From Telopea speciosissima (Eukaryota > Streptophyta > Magnoliopsida > Proteales > Proteaceae): a stretch of 64,000 nucleotides of DNA. The stretch spans positions 22,112,698 to 22,176,697 of the forward strand of contig NC_057919.1 in assembly GCF_018873765.1 (NCBI RefSeq). The letters are read 5' to 3'. Under the pieces are notes generated by a model, which was given only the letters and a program-made list of their open reading frames with translations, ran no database searches and had not been told where the DNA came from. Of this stretch, positions 1 to 10,533 are shown piece after piece (positions within the stretch are counted from its first letter, which is position 1; each line of letters starts with the position of its first letter). The position numbers and the translations under genes are program-made.

Positions 1-480
1 ATGAAACAATTGATGCACACGAGAACACTAAAAATCAGAATGGAAATTTTGTTGAAGAAAAACAGAGAAATGCATAGAGATGGAAGAACACAGGGAAGAA
101 GAAGAAGAAAAGGAAGATTAGAAGAAATCGAAGAAGAAAGGAAAATAGGGGTTGAAGGATACCTGCATCTCATCTTCCCCAATCGATTTAGAAAAATGGG
201 TTACAGGTTTTTTATTTTTTTATTTTTTAAAATAAGGGCATTTTTGCCATTCCACTCCATCAAGGGCAGAATGGTCTAACCATGTACAAAAAATATCAAG
301 CGTTAGAACATAACGTCTCTGTCTAACGGGAGGGACTTTAGTGATACTTAGTTTGGAAAGCAAAGGTGCATATGAAATTAGTGAAAGTTTAGGGGGCAAT
401 TGTAAATTTGACAATTTTCAAAAGGGCATTTGAAAATAACCCTAAAAAAAATCCATTTGATAGTTCAAATTCTAAGAATA
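1..480. other. Intergenic; possible MULE end
   Basis: The first 150 bases are purine-rich and encode only low-complexity Arg/Lys/Glu in one frame, with no recognisable protein. About 230-460 reads like the terminal region of a plant Mutator-like element: a GGGACTTTAGTGATACTTAG-type stretch is followed by AAAGGGCATTTGAAAATAACCCTA. The partner end is not seen, so this is a weak call. Confidence 0.25.
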
Positions 481-503
481 GATTATCTATATTTCTTTGG
501 GAA

Positions 504-790
504 GGATGGTGGTGGTGGCGGCGGGGTAGTAGCGGTGGTGGTGGTGGTGACGATGGTGGCAGGGTAGTGGTGACGTGGAAGTAGTGATGGTGGTGGTGGT
601 GAAGGGGTAGCGATGGCGGTGGTGGTGGTGGTGGTTGTGGAAGTAGTGGCGGTGGTGGTGGTGGCGGTAGCAGTGGCAACGGTAGTGGTGGCAGTGGTGG
701 TGATGGCAGGGTAGTGGTGGTGGTGGTGGTAGCGGAGTAGTAGTGGTAGTGGTGGTGGTGGTGGTGGTGGTGGTGGTGGTTGTGACAATG
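504..790. repeat. GGT-rich low-complexity tract
   Basis: Nearly 290 bases consist of GGT/GGC/GTA-type triplets on the plus strand, with long pure GGT runs near 575-600, 715-730 and 750-780. The open frames on the complementary strand read as poly-Pro/His/Thr and are a by-product of the triplet repeat. It looks like an expanded and partly decayed trinucleotide microsatellite. Confidence 0.85.
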
Positions 791-839
791 GTGGGAGTGG
801 GGTGGAGGTGGTGCGACCCTTAGGAGAAGAATGGTGGTG

Positions 840-1107
840 TTTTATTTTTAACATGAAAGTACTACCTTGTCCATGAAATTAACCATGTGTTCATTCAAGA
901 GCAAGAGTACTAAATCAAATGAAATAGAAATTCTGAAACAGCCTCAGCTATTTCAAAATTTCTATTCAACTTGATTTCTATTTCACTGACATAAGGTGCA
1001 AAAATCAAACCAAATAATTTTTGAAATAGAAATCACCCCCTGAAATTGAAATAGAAATCATACCAAATCAAGCCTAAGACTTCTAACTTACCAAAACAAC
1101 TAACCCC
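840..1107. other. Intergenic; MITE-like remnant
   Basis: Contains repeated GAAATAGAAATC and its complement, ending in a CAAATCAAGCCTAAG-type string near 1060-1078. This resembles an end of a Tourist-like miniature element, but target duplications could not be assigned. No gene is seen. Confidence 0.3.
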
Positions 1108-1395
1108 ACACCCTTGATGTTTCATATGCATGTTCCTAAATATTTGCGGAGTGATGTTGTCCCTACTGCTTGCTATTTAATAAACCGCATGCCTTTAGTT
1201 GTTTTGGTAATAAATCTCCATTCTTTCTTGTCCTTCCTGGTGTGCATCTTTTTGGATTGCCTGCATGGGTGTTTGGTTGTATTTGTTTTGTTCATAACCT
1301 TCTCCCTAGACTTAATAAATTATCCCCATGTGCTACCAAGTGTGTATTTCCCAGCTATGCTCGTACTCAAAAAGATTACAAATACTATAATCATG

Positions 1396-2640
1396 TTTGA
1401 TGCAGCACCAAGTGCCCACATCTGAAGGAAGAAGAAAAAGAAGAAATAGCCCTGAATTTAGGGCTTAGATTGGAGCCATAGTTTAGGTTTATAGTTAGTA
1501 GGTTCTATACTTAGTTTATTTTTCATGATTTAGTGTTTTATTGAGTTGAACCGGTTGAACCATTGGTTCAATTTAAGTGATTTTATTTAAGTCTTTTATT
1601 TTAAGTTGTTAGGGACAATTAGGTCATTTCATTGTTTTAAATTATTAGCTTTTGATTTGTAGTCATTCCCTTCCACGATTTAGGAAGAAGGAATTTAGTT
1701 TGTAATAGGATTTGGCCTTTGGCCTATTATTATAAATAAAGCTAAATCGTGGGAGGCTCTCCACAGTTGAATATTTAAAATTAAAAAAAAAAAAAAAAAA
1801 CAAAATTTGTTGCTGCCGATTGTTGTTGCTGCTACTCCTTGTGAGTGTTGCCTTGTGGTTCTATCAAGGAAGAAAGGCAGGTGGATCTCCTGTGACTCCT
1901 TGTGTCGTCAGGTTCTATCCTTCAACTCTGTTCAAACTGCTGCTAGGGGATTTCTGCTGCAACTTGTTCACCAATTTCTTCTTCTAATCCTCTAATCCCC
2001 CCCCAATCGATCCCCTTTATTTTTGTGTTTGAATTCCATTAAACCTAAGTCCATTAAACCCTAGATCTTGTTGCCCAGCCATATTTGACCATCAGAATTG
2101 CTTCAAATTCAAACCACAGCCTCCATACTACATCCCCTCCATTCGATCCAACTTGCAGCCCCATCCTCCCACTCCAATCCTAGTTTGCCTTGTCTTTGCG
2201 AAACGCAAAAAAAACCCTAAATTCCAGAATTAGTACTTCCAGGCAATAAAAACCTCTCATATTTAGATCGAACCCTCCCCTCCCTACCTGGAAAATTCGA
2301 TCCCAACCCTAGCACTAAAATCCCATTAAAAACCCTAGTTTTAGCCTAAGTTCTAAAACCCAAAACCCTAACCCTAATTTTCTGAAATTCAATTTTTTAG
2401 TTAAACATCATCCAAACCTACGTTAAGAGCTTCTCCTAGACCTGCCCATCAATACCCTATAAGATTCATCTCCATGTTCATAAACCTAACCCTAGATTTG
2501 ACCTAAAATTGTAATTCTATCCTACTGAGATTGCAGAACCAGACGCCCCTTGATTCCTTTGTTATTAGATCCTTGAAAATTGGCCTCCAGTAGGATCTCT
2601 TCCTATCTAGAGCTACATTAATGTTGACCATCAATATTTT
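1396..2640. mobile_element. Insert inside the Copia remnant
   Basis: Separates Copia integrase sequence from the hinge/RT sequence that resumes at about 2640. It has an A-rich tract at about 1779-1800 after a TATAAATAAAG string, followed by C-rich 'AAACCCTA'-laden sequence typical of the untranslated leader of LTR elements. No coding domain is visible. Borders are approximate and the class is unknown; a non-coding LTR derivative is the best guess. Confidence 0.4.
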
Positions 2641-4389
2641 ATTAGTGTTGATGTTACCTTCTTTGTGTCTACACCATACTTTCTGATGAGAGCCGTCAAA
2701 CGGATTCTGATTTTTTATTGCCTCCACCACCTACAATCCTTGTTCGTTTTACTGATTCCATTCCTGATCGTGTCCCTACCAAGCAATTGCATGTCTACAA
2801 GCGCCGTCCCAAGTCCACTTCCACAGTCCAGGCTGCTCCTTAGCAGCCACTCTTTACTTCATCAGACACCTTACCTGAGGACCTTCCATCCCCTAATTTG
2901 TCAATTTCTCTTTGTAAAGGTATTCGTTCTTGCACTCGACAATAACAAATTTCTTACCCTGCATCTCAATTTGTTATTGTATCTCATCTTCCACCTTTAC
3001 TTTGCATCTTTGTATTGTCTTTATCTACTGTATCTGTACCTACTAAATATCAGGAAGCATTATTGCACCCTAGTTGGAAACATGTTATGGATGTTGAGAT
3101 AGATGCCATGTTGGATCGCCAGACTTGGAACCTTACTGACTTACCTACAAGGAAGGAAATTGTGAGGTGTCACTGGGTCTACATAGTTAAATACCTTTCT
3201 GATGGTTCAATTGAGCGTCCCAAGGCTCAGTTGGTTGTGAGAGGCTTTACTCAGACTTGTGGTGTTGACTATTTTGATACTTTCTCACGTGTGGCACGAC
3301 TTAATTCTGTACAAGTTCTTATCTCCTTAGCAATCTTGATTGGCTTTAGTTTCAGCTTGATATAAAAATGTGTTTCTTTATGTGATTTTGGTGAGAAGGT
3401 TTATATGGAGCAACCTCTAGGGTAGAGGTATGTTGCTCAGGGGGAGAATGCATCCAAGATATGTCGTTTTTACAAGGCTATATATATATGGGCTGAAACC
3501 ATCTCCACGTTCCTAGTTCGACAAGTTCAGTAAAGTTATCTATGTATATGGGTTCATTCAATGCTTCTCTGGTCACTCTATATTTGTTCTAGACCTTCTA
3601 TCGAAAACATGTATGTCAAGTTGTAAGCCTGTTGACAACCCTATGGATCCAAATCTGAAATTTGGGGTGAGTGATGGAAAAGATTTTAAGAATGAACATC
3701 AGTATAGAAGACTTGTCGGGAAAATTATTTATCTGACTGTCACTCTTTTGGATATTTCTTTTGTTGTTGGAGTTATTAGTCAATTTTTGGAAAGTCCTAA
3801 ACATGCTCACTAGGATGTTGCTTGTTGCATTCTGTTGTATCTCAAAGGTGCTCCTGGTAAAGGTCTCATTTATTGCCACCATGGTCACACTGATGTTTTA
3901 GGTTATTATGATATTGATTGGGCTGGAGTTGCCAACGATCGTCGATCGACCATTGGATATTGCACCTTTGTTGGTGGTAATCTTATCTCTTAGAGGAGTA
4001 AGAAGCAGACTACCATGGCTAGATCAAGTGCAGAGTCTGAGTATAGAGCTATGCCTCATACTGCAATTGAGTTGATGTGGTTGAAGTCTCTCCTACAAGA
4101 TTTGGGGTTTGTTATTCCTAAACCAATGAAGATGTATTGTGATAATCAAGTTGTTATTTATATTGCTAGCAATCCATTTTTTCATGAAATGACCAAGCAT
4201 ATTGAGGTCGATTGTCATTTTGTGAGTTATGTGGTTATGTAAAAGACTATTTCAATTTTGTCAACTCCGGCAATCATCTTGGTGATGTGTTTATGTCTTT
4301 ATGAAGGCATTGTTTCAACCAACGTTTTTTTATGGTTGTTCCAAGTTGGGTATGAGATATATATATATATACTCTAGCTTGAAGGGGAG

Positions 4390-4656
4390 TGTTAAGAGTG
4401 TAGTCTCGGTTGGAGGTCCATAGGTGCCATGGACCTCAACACCGTGGGATTATGTTTCTAGCTAAGTGTGTTAGTTTCTTTCTCTTATTGTAATTAGATT
4501 TAAATTTCACTTTCCTATAATGGTTTGGTCTTAGGCTTAGCTAGCTAAGAGTCTCTTTTACATTGTAATTCTATTTTGGTTTTATATAAATACATTGGCA
4601 CTAGTATGATAGTACACATTGACTATCGTCCAGCTCTCTCTCTCAAGGTGCCAACA
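4390..4656 (+). repeat. 3' LTR of the Copia remnant
   Basis: Begins TGTTAAGAGTG right after the polypurine tract and ends GTGCCAACA. It contains a TATATAAATA promoter-like string at about 4582. Length is 267 bp, with the expected TG...CA ends. Confidence 0.75.
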
Positions 4657-5170
4657 GATATATATACTAGATAATAATTAGTAGTTCACTAATCTAACAA
4701 TGTAACGAGCCTTGATCACATGGTCTTTGGGTATCTATTTAAGAATTACATACTTGAAACACTGTTTCTATAGAATTGAAATACTGGGAAATGAGAAGTT
4801 ATATTAAAATTTGAAGCCTAGAATTACGCTGCATAGAAAATTCCTCACATGTAAGCTGAACACAGTGGCCAACGTTCTCTATAATCACAGGAGCCCAAAC
4901 CCCATTAAAATGAAAAAAAAAAAAAAAAATCATAACAAAAGACAAAGTGCCCACCTGTTGGAGCCGGATTGCATGTTGTCTTCTTACGTCTAAGGGAACT
5001 AAAGGTTCTACCTCCTACAACAACACCATTCGTGTTAATAACTTGAAAAAAAATGGACAAAAAATTCATGGAAAATGAGAAAGAAAGGTAGGGAAAGGAA
5101 TTCCAATACAAGGAGGGCAAAGGAGGCACCAAACTGTTTCAAAGTTTAGTATTTTTGGGTCCTAGGGTTC
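4657..5170. other. Intergenic, nothing recognised
   Basis: AT-rich sequence with an A-run at about 4914-4928. Short open frames on both strands are compositionally random and resemble no known protein. Confidence 0.5.
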
Positions 5171-6748
5171 CAAGTTATTAGAGACATCAAGGGTTTAAGA
5201 GAGAAGAAAACTTAGAGAAATCATAATCAGGAGGGAGAGAGAGAAAGAACCAACTGTTCTCCGATGTCCGCATGGGTCTTCTGTCTGCGCGACAATGGGT
5301 CCAATGGAGGCTCCCTCCTCTAATGTACTCTAACCAGGGTGCAAGTTCAGCCCGGCAGGCCCTGGGCTAGGTTTTTTGGCCCGTACGGCAGACCATTTCT
5401 GAGATTTCTAAGCCGATCCGGGTCTAGGCTGAGGTCTATCTAGACTAAAATAAAAATAAAAACTGCAAAAATGAGTTGGGAATGATGTCTAGCGTTATTT
5501 ATGAACATCACATTCTTTAGGGGACAGGGAGAGGAGGTTCTATTCACGATTGTGCTTTCAATCGTTGGATGGGAATGACCGTGTCAGTACACAATCCCTC
5601 ACTCCCATCCAAAGGTTGAAGGCATAACATGCAACAAAACCTTTTGCCCATTCTTTGCCCCCTATTCTTGGAGGGGGGCTTGCCTCCGCTTGCACTCCCT
5701 ACTTTTTTTTTATGCCCCCCCCCAAAAAATCAAATGACCTCTCTACACCCTATTGATTGAACAGATAGGGGGCACTCATTGATCTCACTTGCATGTGTAG
5801 CCTTTGCTGCTAGGTAGAAAACATCTTCCAAAAAAAATTCTCTAGGGAAGAGAAAGGGCCAGGAGAATGCACACATAAAGGCATTTTTATCACCTCAAGT
5901 GCACCAAAAAGGTACATCTAACGGTGCACCATAAAGTGATTTTATTTAAAACACTCCCTCAAGTTATTAGAGACATCGAGGGTTTAAGAGAGAAGAAAAC
6001 TTAGAGAAATCATAACCAGGAGGGAGAGAGAGAAAGAACCAACTGTTCTCCGATGTCCGCATGGGTCTTCTGTCTGCGCGACAATGGGTCCAATGGAGGC
6101 TCCCTCCTCTAATGTACTCTAACCAAGGTGCAAGTTCAGCCCGGCAGGCCCTGGGCTAGGTTTTTTGGCCCGTATGGCAGACCATTTCTGAGATTTCTAA
6201 GCCGATCCGGGTCTAGGCTGAGGTCTATCTAGACTAAAATAAAAATAAAAACTGCAAAAATGAGTTGGGAATGATGTCTAGCGTTATTTATGAACATCAC
6301 ATTCTTTAGGGGACAGGGAGAGGAGGTTCTGTTCACGATTGTGCTTTCAACCGTTGGATGGGAATGACCGTGTCAGTACACAGTCCCTCACTCCCATCCA
6401 AAGGTTGAAGGCATAACATGCAACAAAACCTTTTGCCCATTCTTTGCCCCCTATTCTTGGAGGGGGGCTTGCCTCCGCTTGCACTCCCTTTTTTTTTTAA
6501 GCCCCCCCCCCAAAATCAAATGACCTCTCTACACCCTATTGATTGAACAATAGGGGGCACTCATTGATGTCCCTTGCATGTGTAGCCTTTGCTGCTAGGT
6601 AGAAAACATCTTCCAAAAAAAATTCTCTAGGGAAGAGAAAGGGCTAGGAGAATGCACACATAAAGGCATTTTTATCACCTCAAGTGCACCAAAAAGGTAC
6701 ATCTGACGGTGCACCATAAAGTGATTTTATTTAAAACTCTCCCTCAAG
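5171..6748. repeat. 789-bp tandem direct duplication
   Basis: Sequence beginning CAAGTTATTAGAGACATC at 5171 restarts at 5960 and runs almost unchanged to about 6742. The two copies differ only at scattered single bases and in the length of C/T/A runs near 5700 and 6490. Both copies end in CCCTCAAG, which also begins the repeat, so a short homology lies at the junctions. No gene is seen in either copy. Near-identity suggests a young duplication. Confidence 0.9.
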
Positions 6749-6793
6749 TGCATGTGCACCGTCAAATGTACCTTTTTGGTACACTTGAGGGTG
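6677..6793. repeat. Inverted repeat at end of duplication
   Basis: CTCAAGTGCACCAAAAAGGT with its downstream bases at 6677-6714 is the reverse complement of GTGCACCGTCAAATGTACC... at about 6748-6793, with a short AT-rich loop. Only the left arm also occurs in the upstream copy of the duplication (about 5896-5933). It resembles a foldback miniature element. Confidence 0.6.
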
Positions 6794-7169
6794 TACTGTA
6801 GTTGAGAGGATAAAGATCCCACGTTGAGATTTCAAGAACAAAGAAAAAGGAATGGAAGTGTTTATATGAGAGGAGAGATGATGGAGTGGGCTTGAATTTT
6901 CAATAACACAACCATGTAGCACCCCTAACTCCAACAATCACACGACCCAACGAAATACCAACCATAAAATCTCTGAAAAGCTGAAATCTTGGTTTTGTAA
7001 ATTAAAATCTGACAAAGGGTTCCATTACTCTTCTCAAAAACATCGTCTGATACAGATCAGGGAAGGTGATGAGAAGTGCGCGCAGATGGCAGGGATACCC
7101 CTCTTCCTCCAATTGTGGTAACTATTTCTTCCAACCTTTTCCCTCTTCGCAACGTTTACACTGTTTTTA

Positions 7170-7305
7170 GGGAGAATGTTCTTTGTGCCGCAACATAGGC
7201 TGCGCCCAGGCACATGGATCTACCACTCGGGGGCAGGGTGATCATTGCGCCCACCCCCATGTGCTTGAGCGTAGTCTGCGTTGCGGCAAAGAGAACAACG
7301 CCCCT
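7170..7305. mobile_element. Foldback MITE
   Basis: Inverted arms of about 45 bp. The left arm begins GGGAGAATGTTCTTTGTGCC and the right arm is the complement of a GTTGTTCTCTTTGCCGCAAC-type string. The centre reads GGGTGATCATTGCGCCC. A one-armed relative is at 40036-40135. Confidence 0.65.
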
Positions 7306-7497
7306 TGTTTTTATTACCATTTTCTTGTGTATTTCCTATATCATTGTTAAATTCTAATCGAGGCTTACGTCTGACAAATTATCGTGTTCGCACCTATGAT
7401 GCCATAGAGATTCATTTTTTCTAGTTTACAAATAGGATAAATAGTATCAAGAATTATAATATTAACAAGTCTATCTTTTGTGATAATTCCTTTGAGA

Positions 7498-7850
7498 TAC
7501 TAATTGAAATGTGAAATAGCAAACTACGTATTATAGAGACTAATTGAAATGTGAAATAGCAAGCTACTCTATTTGAATTGAGTTTTGTTGTCAACTCAGA
7601 TCTTCACAGATGAAGATTGAAGAAAACTACACATAGGTTTTGAACTTTAAAACTATGTTCTGAAACAACTAAGAAACTACACAAACTTATTGAAATGTGA
7701 AATGGCAGACTACGTTATTTGATTGAATTTTGTTGTCAACTCAGACCTTCACAGAAAAAGATTGAAGAAAACGACTAATAGCTTTTGAACTCTACAACTA
7801 CATACTGAAACAGCTAAGAAACTACACAGACTTACTGAAATAGTGTTGTT
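7498..7850. repeat. Tandem repeat, period about 150 bp
   Basis: ATTGAAATGTGAAATAGCA recurs at about 7501, 7542 and 7690. TTGTTGTCAACTCAGA and the AAGAAACTACACA string recur with about 150-bp spacing, giving roughly two and a half diverged units. It abuts a minus-strand LTR and could be part of that element's flank. Confidence 0.6.
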
Positions 7851-7863
7851 GTCAACTCAATAT

Positions 7864-8284
7864 TGTTAGAATAAATCTTTGAGGTGAAACCTCAATCTCA
7901 AACCATACAGTGAAATCTAAAACACGATGTAATGAAAGAAAAAAAAGGGATTCAAGCGTACCTTACACCACGTATGTTGGTGGTGAATAAACAAGAAAAC
8001 CTTCTCCGAATATTTGATGAATACAACCTTTATTTGAGTCTTCCACAGGATCTCAAACATCATTTTGCTCTCTCTCTCTCTTATGGTAAAGTGGAGAAGA
8101 ATAGAATGAGTGCTGCGGAGACCCAAAACATAGTATATATAATACTGTTCTGATCCTAAACCTTAAACCATAATGATTTGAACCAGCATATCTCTAAATT
8201 GGAGAGTGAACCGAATCGGTCTGTGTAACTTGGTTCTCACCAATTAATCAACCTAAATAATTAATTAAACTAATAATTCTTACA
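7864..8284 (-). repeat. LTR (Copia-like), minus strand
   Basis: On the minus strand it starts TGTAAGAATTATTAG immediately after a purine-rich tract (GCCCAAGTGAGAGAT) and ends TTTATTCTAACA. TG...CA ends, 421 bp, with a TATATATACTATG promoter-like string inside. No second LTR was found. Sequence to about 8770 looks like the untranslated 3' interior of the same element. The element is a fossil fragment. Confidence 0.6.
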
Positions 8285-8608
8285 ATCTCTCACTTGGGCT
8301 GCATTAATTATAAAGATGTCTTTTAAATTGGTGTGGCCATAGAATCTCATTACATTAACCACTTATACTTTGATTCAGTTGAAAAATCTACTAATGTCGA
8401 ACGACAGCAGAAGATACATCTCAATATACAGCTATGAAATTTTCTGTTATTACAAATATAAATAAATTTACCAACATGAACCTTGTGGGATATAAACATG
8501 GAAATAACAACATATCTTGCAGTCAAACAAATATCATTTCATGCATGTCCTTAACTTTGATATTAACTTATACTTTGACAAACCACATTTAATCTAGGAT
8601 TAATATCT

Positions 8609-8750
8609 AACTGTGGCAAAATCGCCTATGAACTGTGACAAATACCGTTGATAAATTGTGGTAAAACTGCCTTTATACTGTGGCAAGTATTGTCTATAAA
8701 TTGTGACAAAAAATGCCTATCAACTGTGACAAAACTGCCTTTAATATGTG
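8609..8750. repeat. Degenerate 22-24-bp tandem repeat
   Basis: About six units built on AACTGTGACAAAACTGCCT and variants (ATTGTGGTAAAACTGCCTTT, ACTGTGGCAAGTATTGTC). They lie in the presumed untranslated interior of the LTR element whose LTR is 7864-8284. Confidence 0.7.
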
Positions 8751-9104
8751 ACATATATATACTGACCAGATGAATTGAGGAGTTTAATACCCTCTTAATT
8801 AACAACCTAACATGAATTCGACGTTATGATCAAGACCAATTCCATAGAGATAATGGTTGGAGTCATATTCATGAGTCCTGGATCCTCCTAATCGACTGGA
8901 TTGGTCTACTGATTCTGATTCAAATCGGATAATTCACTGATCCAATTTCGATTTTTAAAATCGTCTTCGTAATTTTAGGCTCAGTCTGGCATCACTCAAA
9001 AAATTGTCATAGGCCCACAATGGATTTGGATCCGAATCCTCTCCAATTACTTGGGCATCCAATTCTTCTCCAACCACCCATCCAATGACTGAGAGGACTT
9101 AAAC

Positions 9105-10048
9105 TAGGGGTGTCAATGCCAAGCCCGCGCCAGCAGATCCGACCCCACCCGATCGTATAAAGACCGAATCGAACCGACCCGATTAATAAACGTGTCAGGC
9201 TAAAGCTCGACACGTTTATAAATGGTCGGTCTCGGTGCTGGAGGTGACACCGTTGGGTGCCCCGACCGGCCCGCCCATTTAAAACCTCGACCGAGCCCGA
9301 CCTCTTTGCCCCGTTTAAGCCTGACCCTCCAAGCCCGATGTATATTACCTATTCTACCCCCAAGCCCAAGGCGCGGCCATGTCTAAAGTCTAAACGGCCA
9401 AAAGGCCCAACTAACTGAGTAACCATTAACCATTTAACCCTAATTAACCTTCCAAATTCCACCTTTTTTTTTTTTCTTTTTTCTATTCAGTCTCGGCTGT
9501 CTCGCAAAGTCAAGACTTAAGTCTCTGTGTTTCACACGGCAACTCTATTTAACCTTTCAAATTCCAGCTTATTTTTTTCCTTTTTCTATTTAGTATTTCA
9601 GTCTCTTAAAGTCAAGTTTCAGTCTTTGAGTCTTACACGGCAAAGGGAGAGAAGAAGAAGAAGAAATAAGGGAGAGAAGAAGAAGAAAGAAGAAGAGAAA
9701 GGTACCGTATTAATGAATCTATTATTTTTTTATGAAGCATCTATTATTTTATAAGCAATGGGCACAGGACCATAGTTTGAAATTGAAAAATTCTACCCAT
9801 ACCGTTTAGTGCCCGTTTAGAGTTAAATAGGCCATTAGCCCGACCGAGTCCTGTTTAAGATCTGTTTACCTTGAATAAGGCTGCCCCGATTAAAGACCAA
9901 ACACCGATCGATCAAAATTAAACAGTACCATGTCCGCCCAATGTAAGGCCGAACACCTAAACGGTCGGACATGGTGCAGCCTATAAAATTGGTGAGGCCC
10001 GTCTAGACCCGACTGAGACCGACCGAACCCGATTGATTGACGCCCCTA
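9105..10048. mobile_element. Non-autonomous hAT-like element
   Basis: Ends are TAGGGGTGTCAAT and its complement (ATTGACGCCCCTA), with one mismatch. It is flanked by CTTAAAC at 9098-9104 and 10049-10055, a 7-8-bp target duplication as expected for hAT. The subterminal regions are dense in short GACCGA/CCGACCC/CGGTC words. No transposase frame is visible. It lies about 0.3 kb upstream of the TATA box of the next gene, so it may affect that promoter. Confidence 0.8.
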
Positions 10049-10344
10049 CTTAAACACGTATCCCAACACCTGCCAATACTGGGTTGAATGTCTAACTCCA
10101 CCCTGTCGTTGGACCGCCGACAACATCTATTTTCAAAATGAGTGTATTTCTTTACAATTATTATAGCTAAAATATAGTTTCGCCGACACGTGTGCTACAT
10201 CTACGTAGTTTGCTGAAATTTAGAAGACCGAGGTATAGCGTGATTCACCGACCCTAGTCCATCAGTCCCTCTGGTCTCCTCCTTCTACTCCTACCCCTCT
10301 TCCGGCGACCTTCCTTCGATGATCTTTGGCCCGTGAACTCTCCA

Positions 10345-10350
10345 TATAAA
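10345..10350 (+). promoter_or_regulatory. TATA box of membrane-protein gene
   Basis: TATAAA in the context CTCCATATAAAGAG lies 184 bases before the ATG at 10534. The downstream sequence is CT-rich, as plant leaders often are. This implies a leader of about 150 bases. Position and motif only; not proven. Confidence 0.55.
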
Positions 10351-10533
10351 GAGACCTCAAATACCCACATCATCAACTCTCATAACCTCTATCTCTGTTC
10401 CTCAAACGGGTACGGTTGCCGTGAGTTATCTTCTTTGGCTTCCGCTGATTGCGGCTCTGTGACTCTGGAATTAATGGTTGCTGCTACGGTGGAACTCTGA
10501 GTAAAAAAGGGAATCTGATCCCGAGCTTCTTCA

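Larger units (their letters stand above)
1108..4656 (+). mobile_element. Old Ty1/Copia remnant with 3' LTR
   Basis: Sense-strand Copia pol remnant. Integrase C-terminal sequence is recognisable at about 1114-1400 (LINRMP and the region before the hinge). Reverse transcriptase is at about 2660-3480, with a VDYFDTFSRVARLNSV-type motif, followed by RT tail and RNase H at about 3610-4240 (ARSSAESEYRAM, YCDNQVV). A polypurine tract (GAAGGGGAG) directly precedes the 3' LTR. The 5' part is absent and a foreign insert of about 1.2 kb splits the element. It is heavily broken, with many breaks, and is a fossil. No second LTR is present for dating. Confidence 0.85.

Noticed and set aside
1-279. Open frame from the first base (92 codons)
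   Set aside because: Low-complexity Arg/Glu/Lys from purine-rich DNA; no homology recalled and no promoter context.
389-854. Long minus-strand open frames rich in Pro, His and Thr
   Set aside because: They are translations of the GGT triplet tract and have no gene signals.
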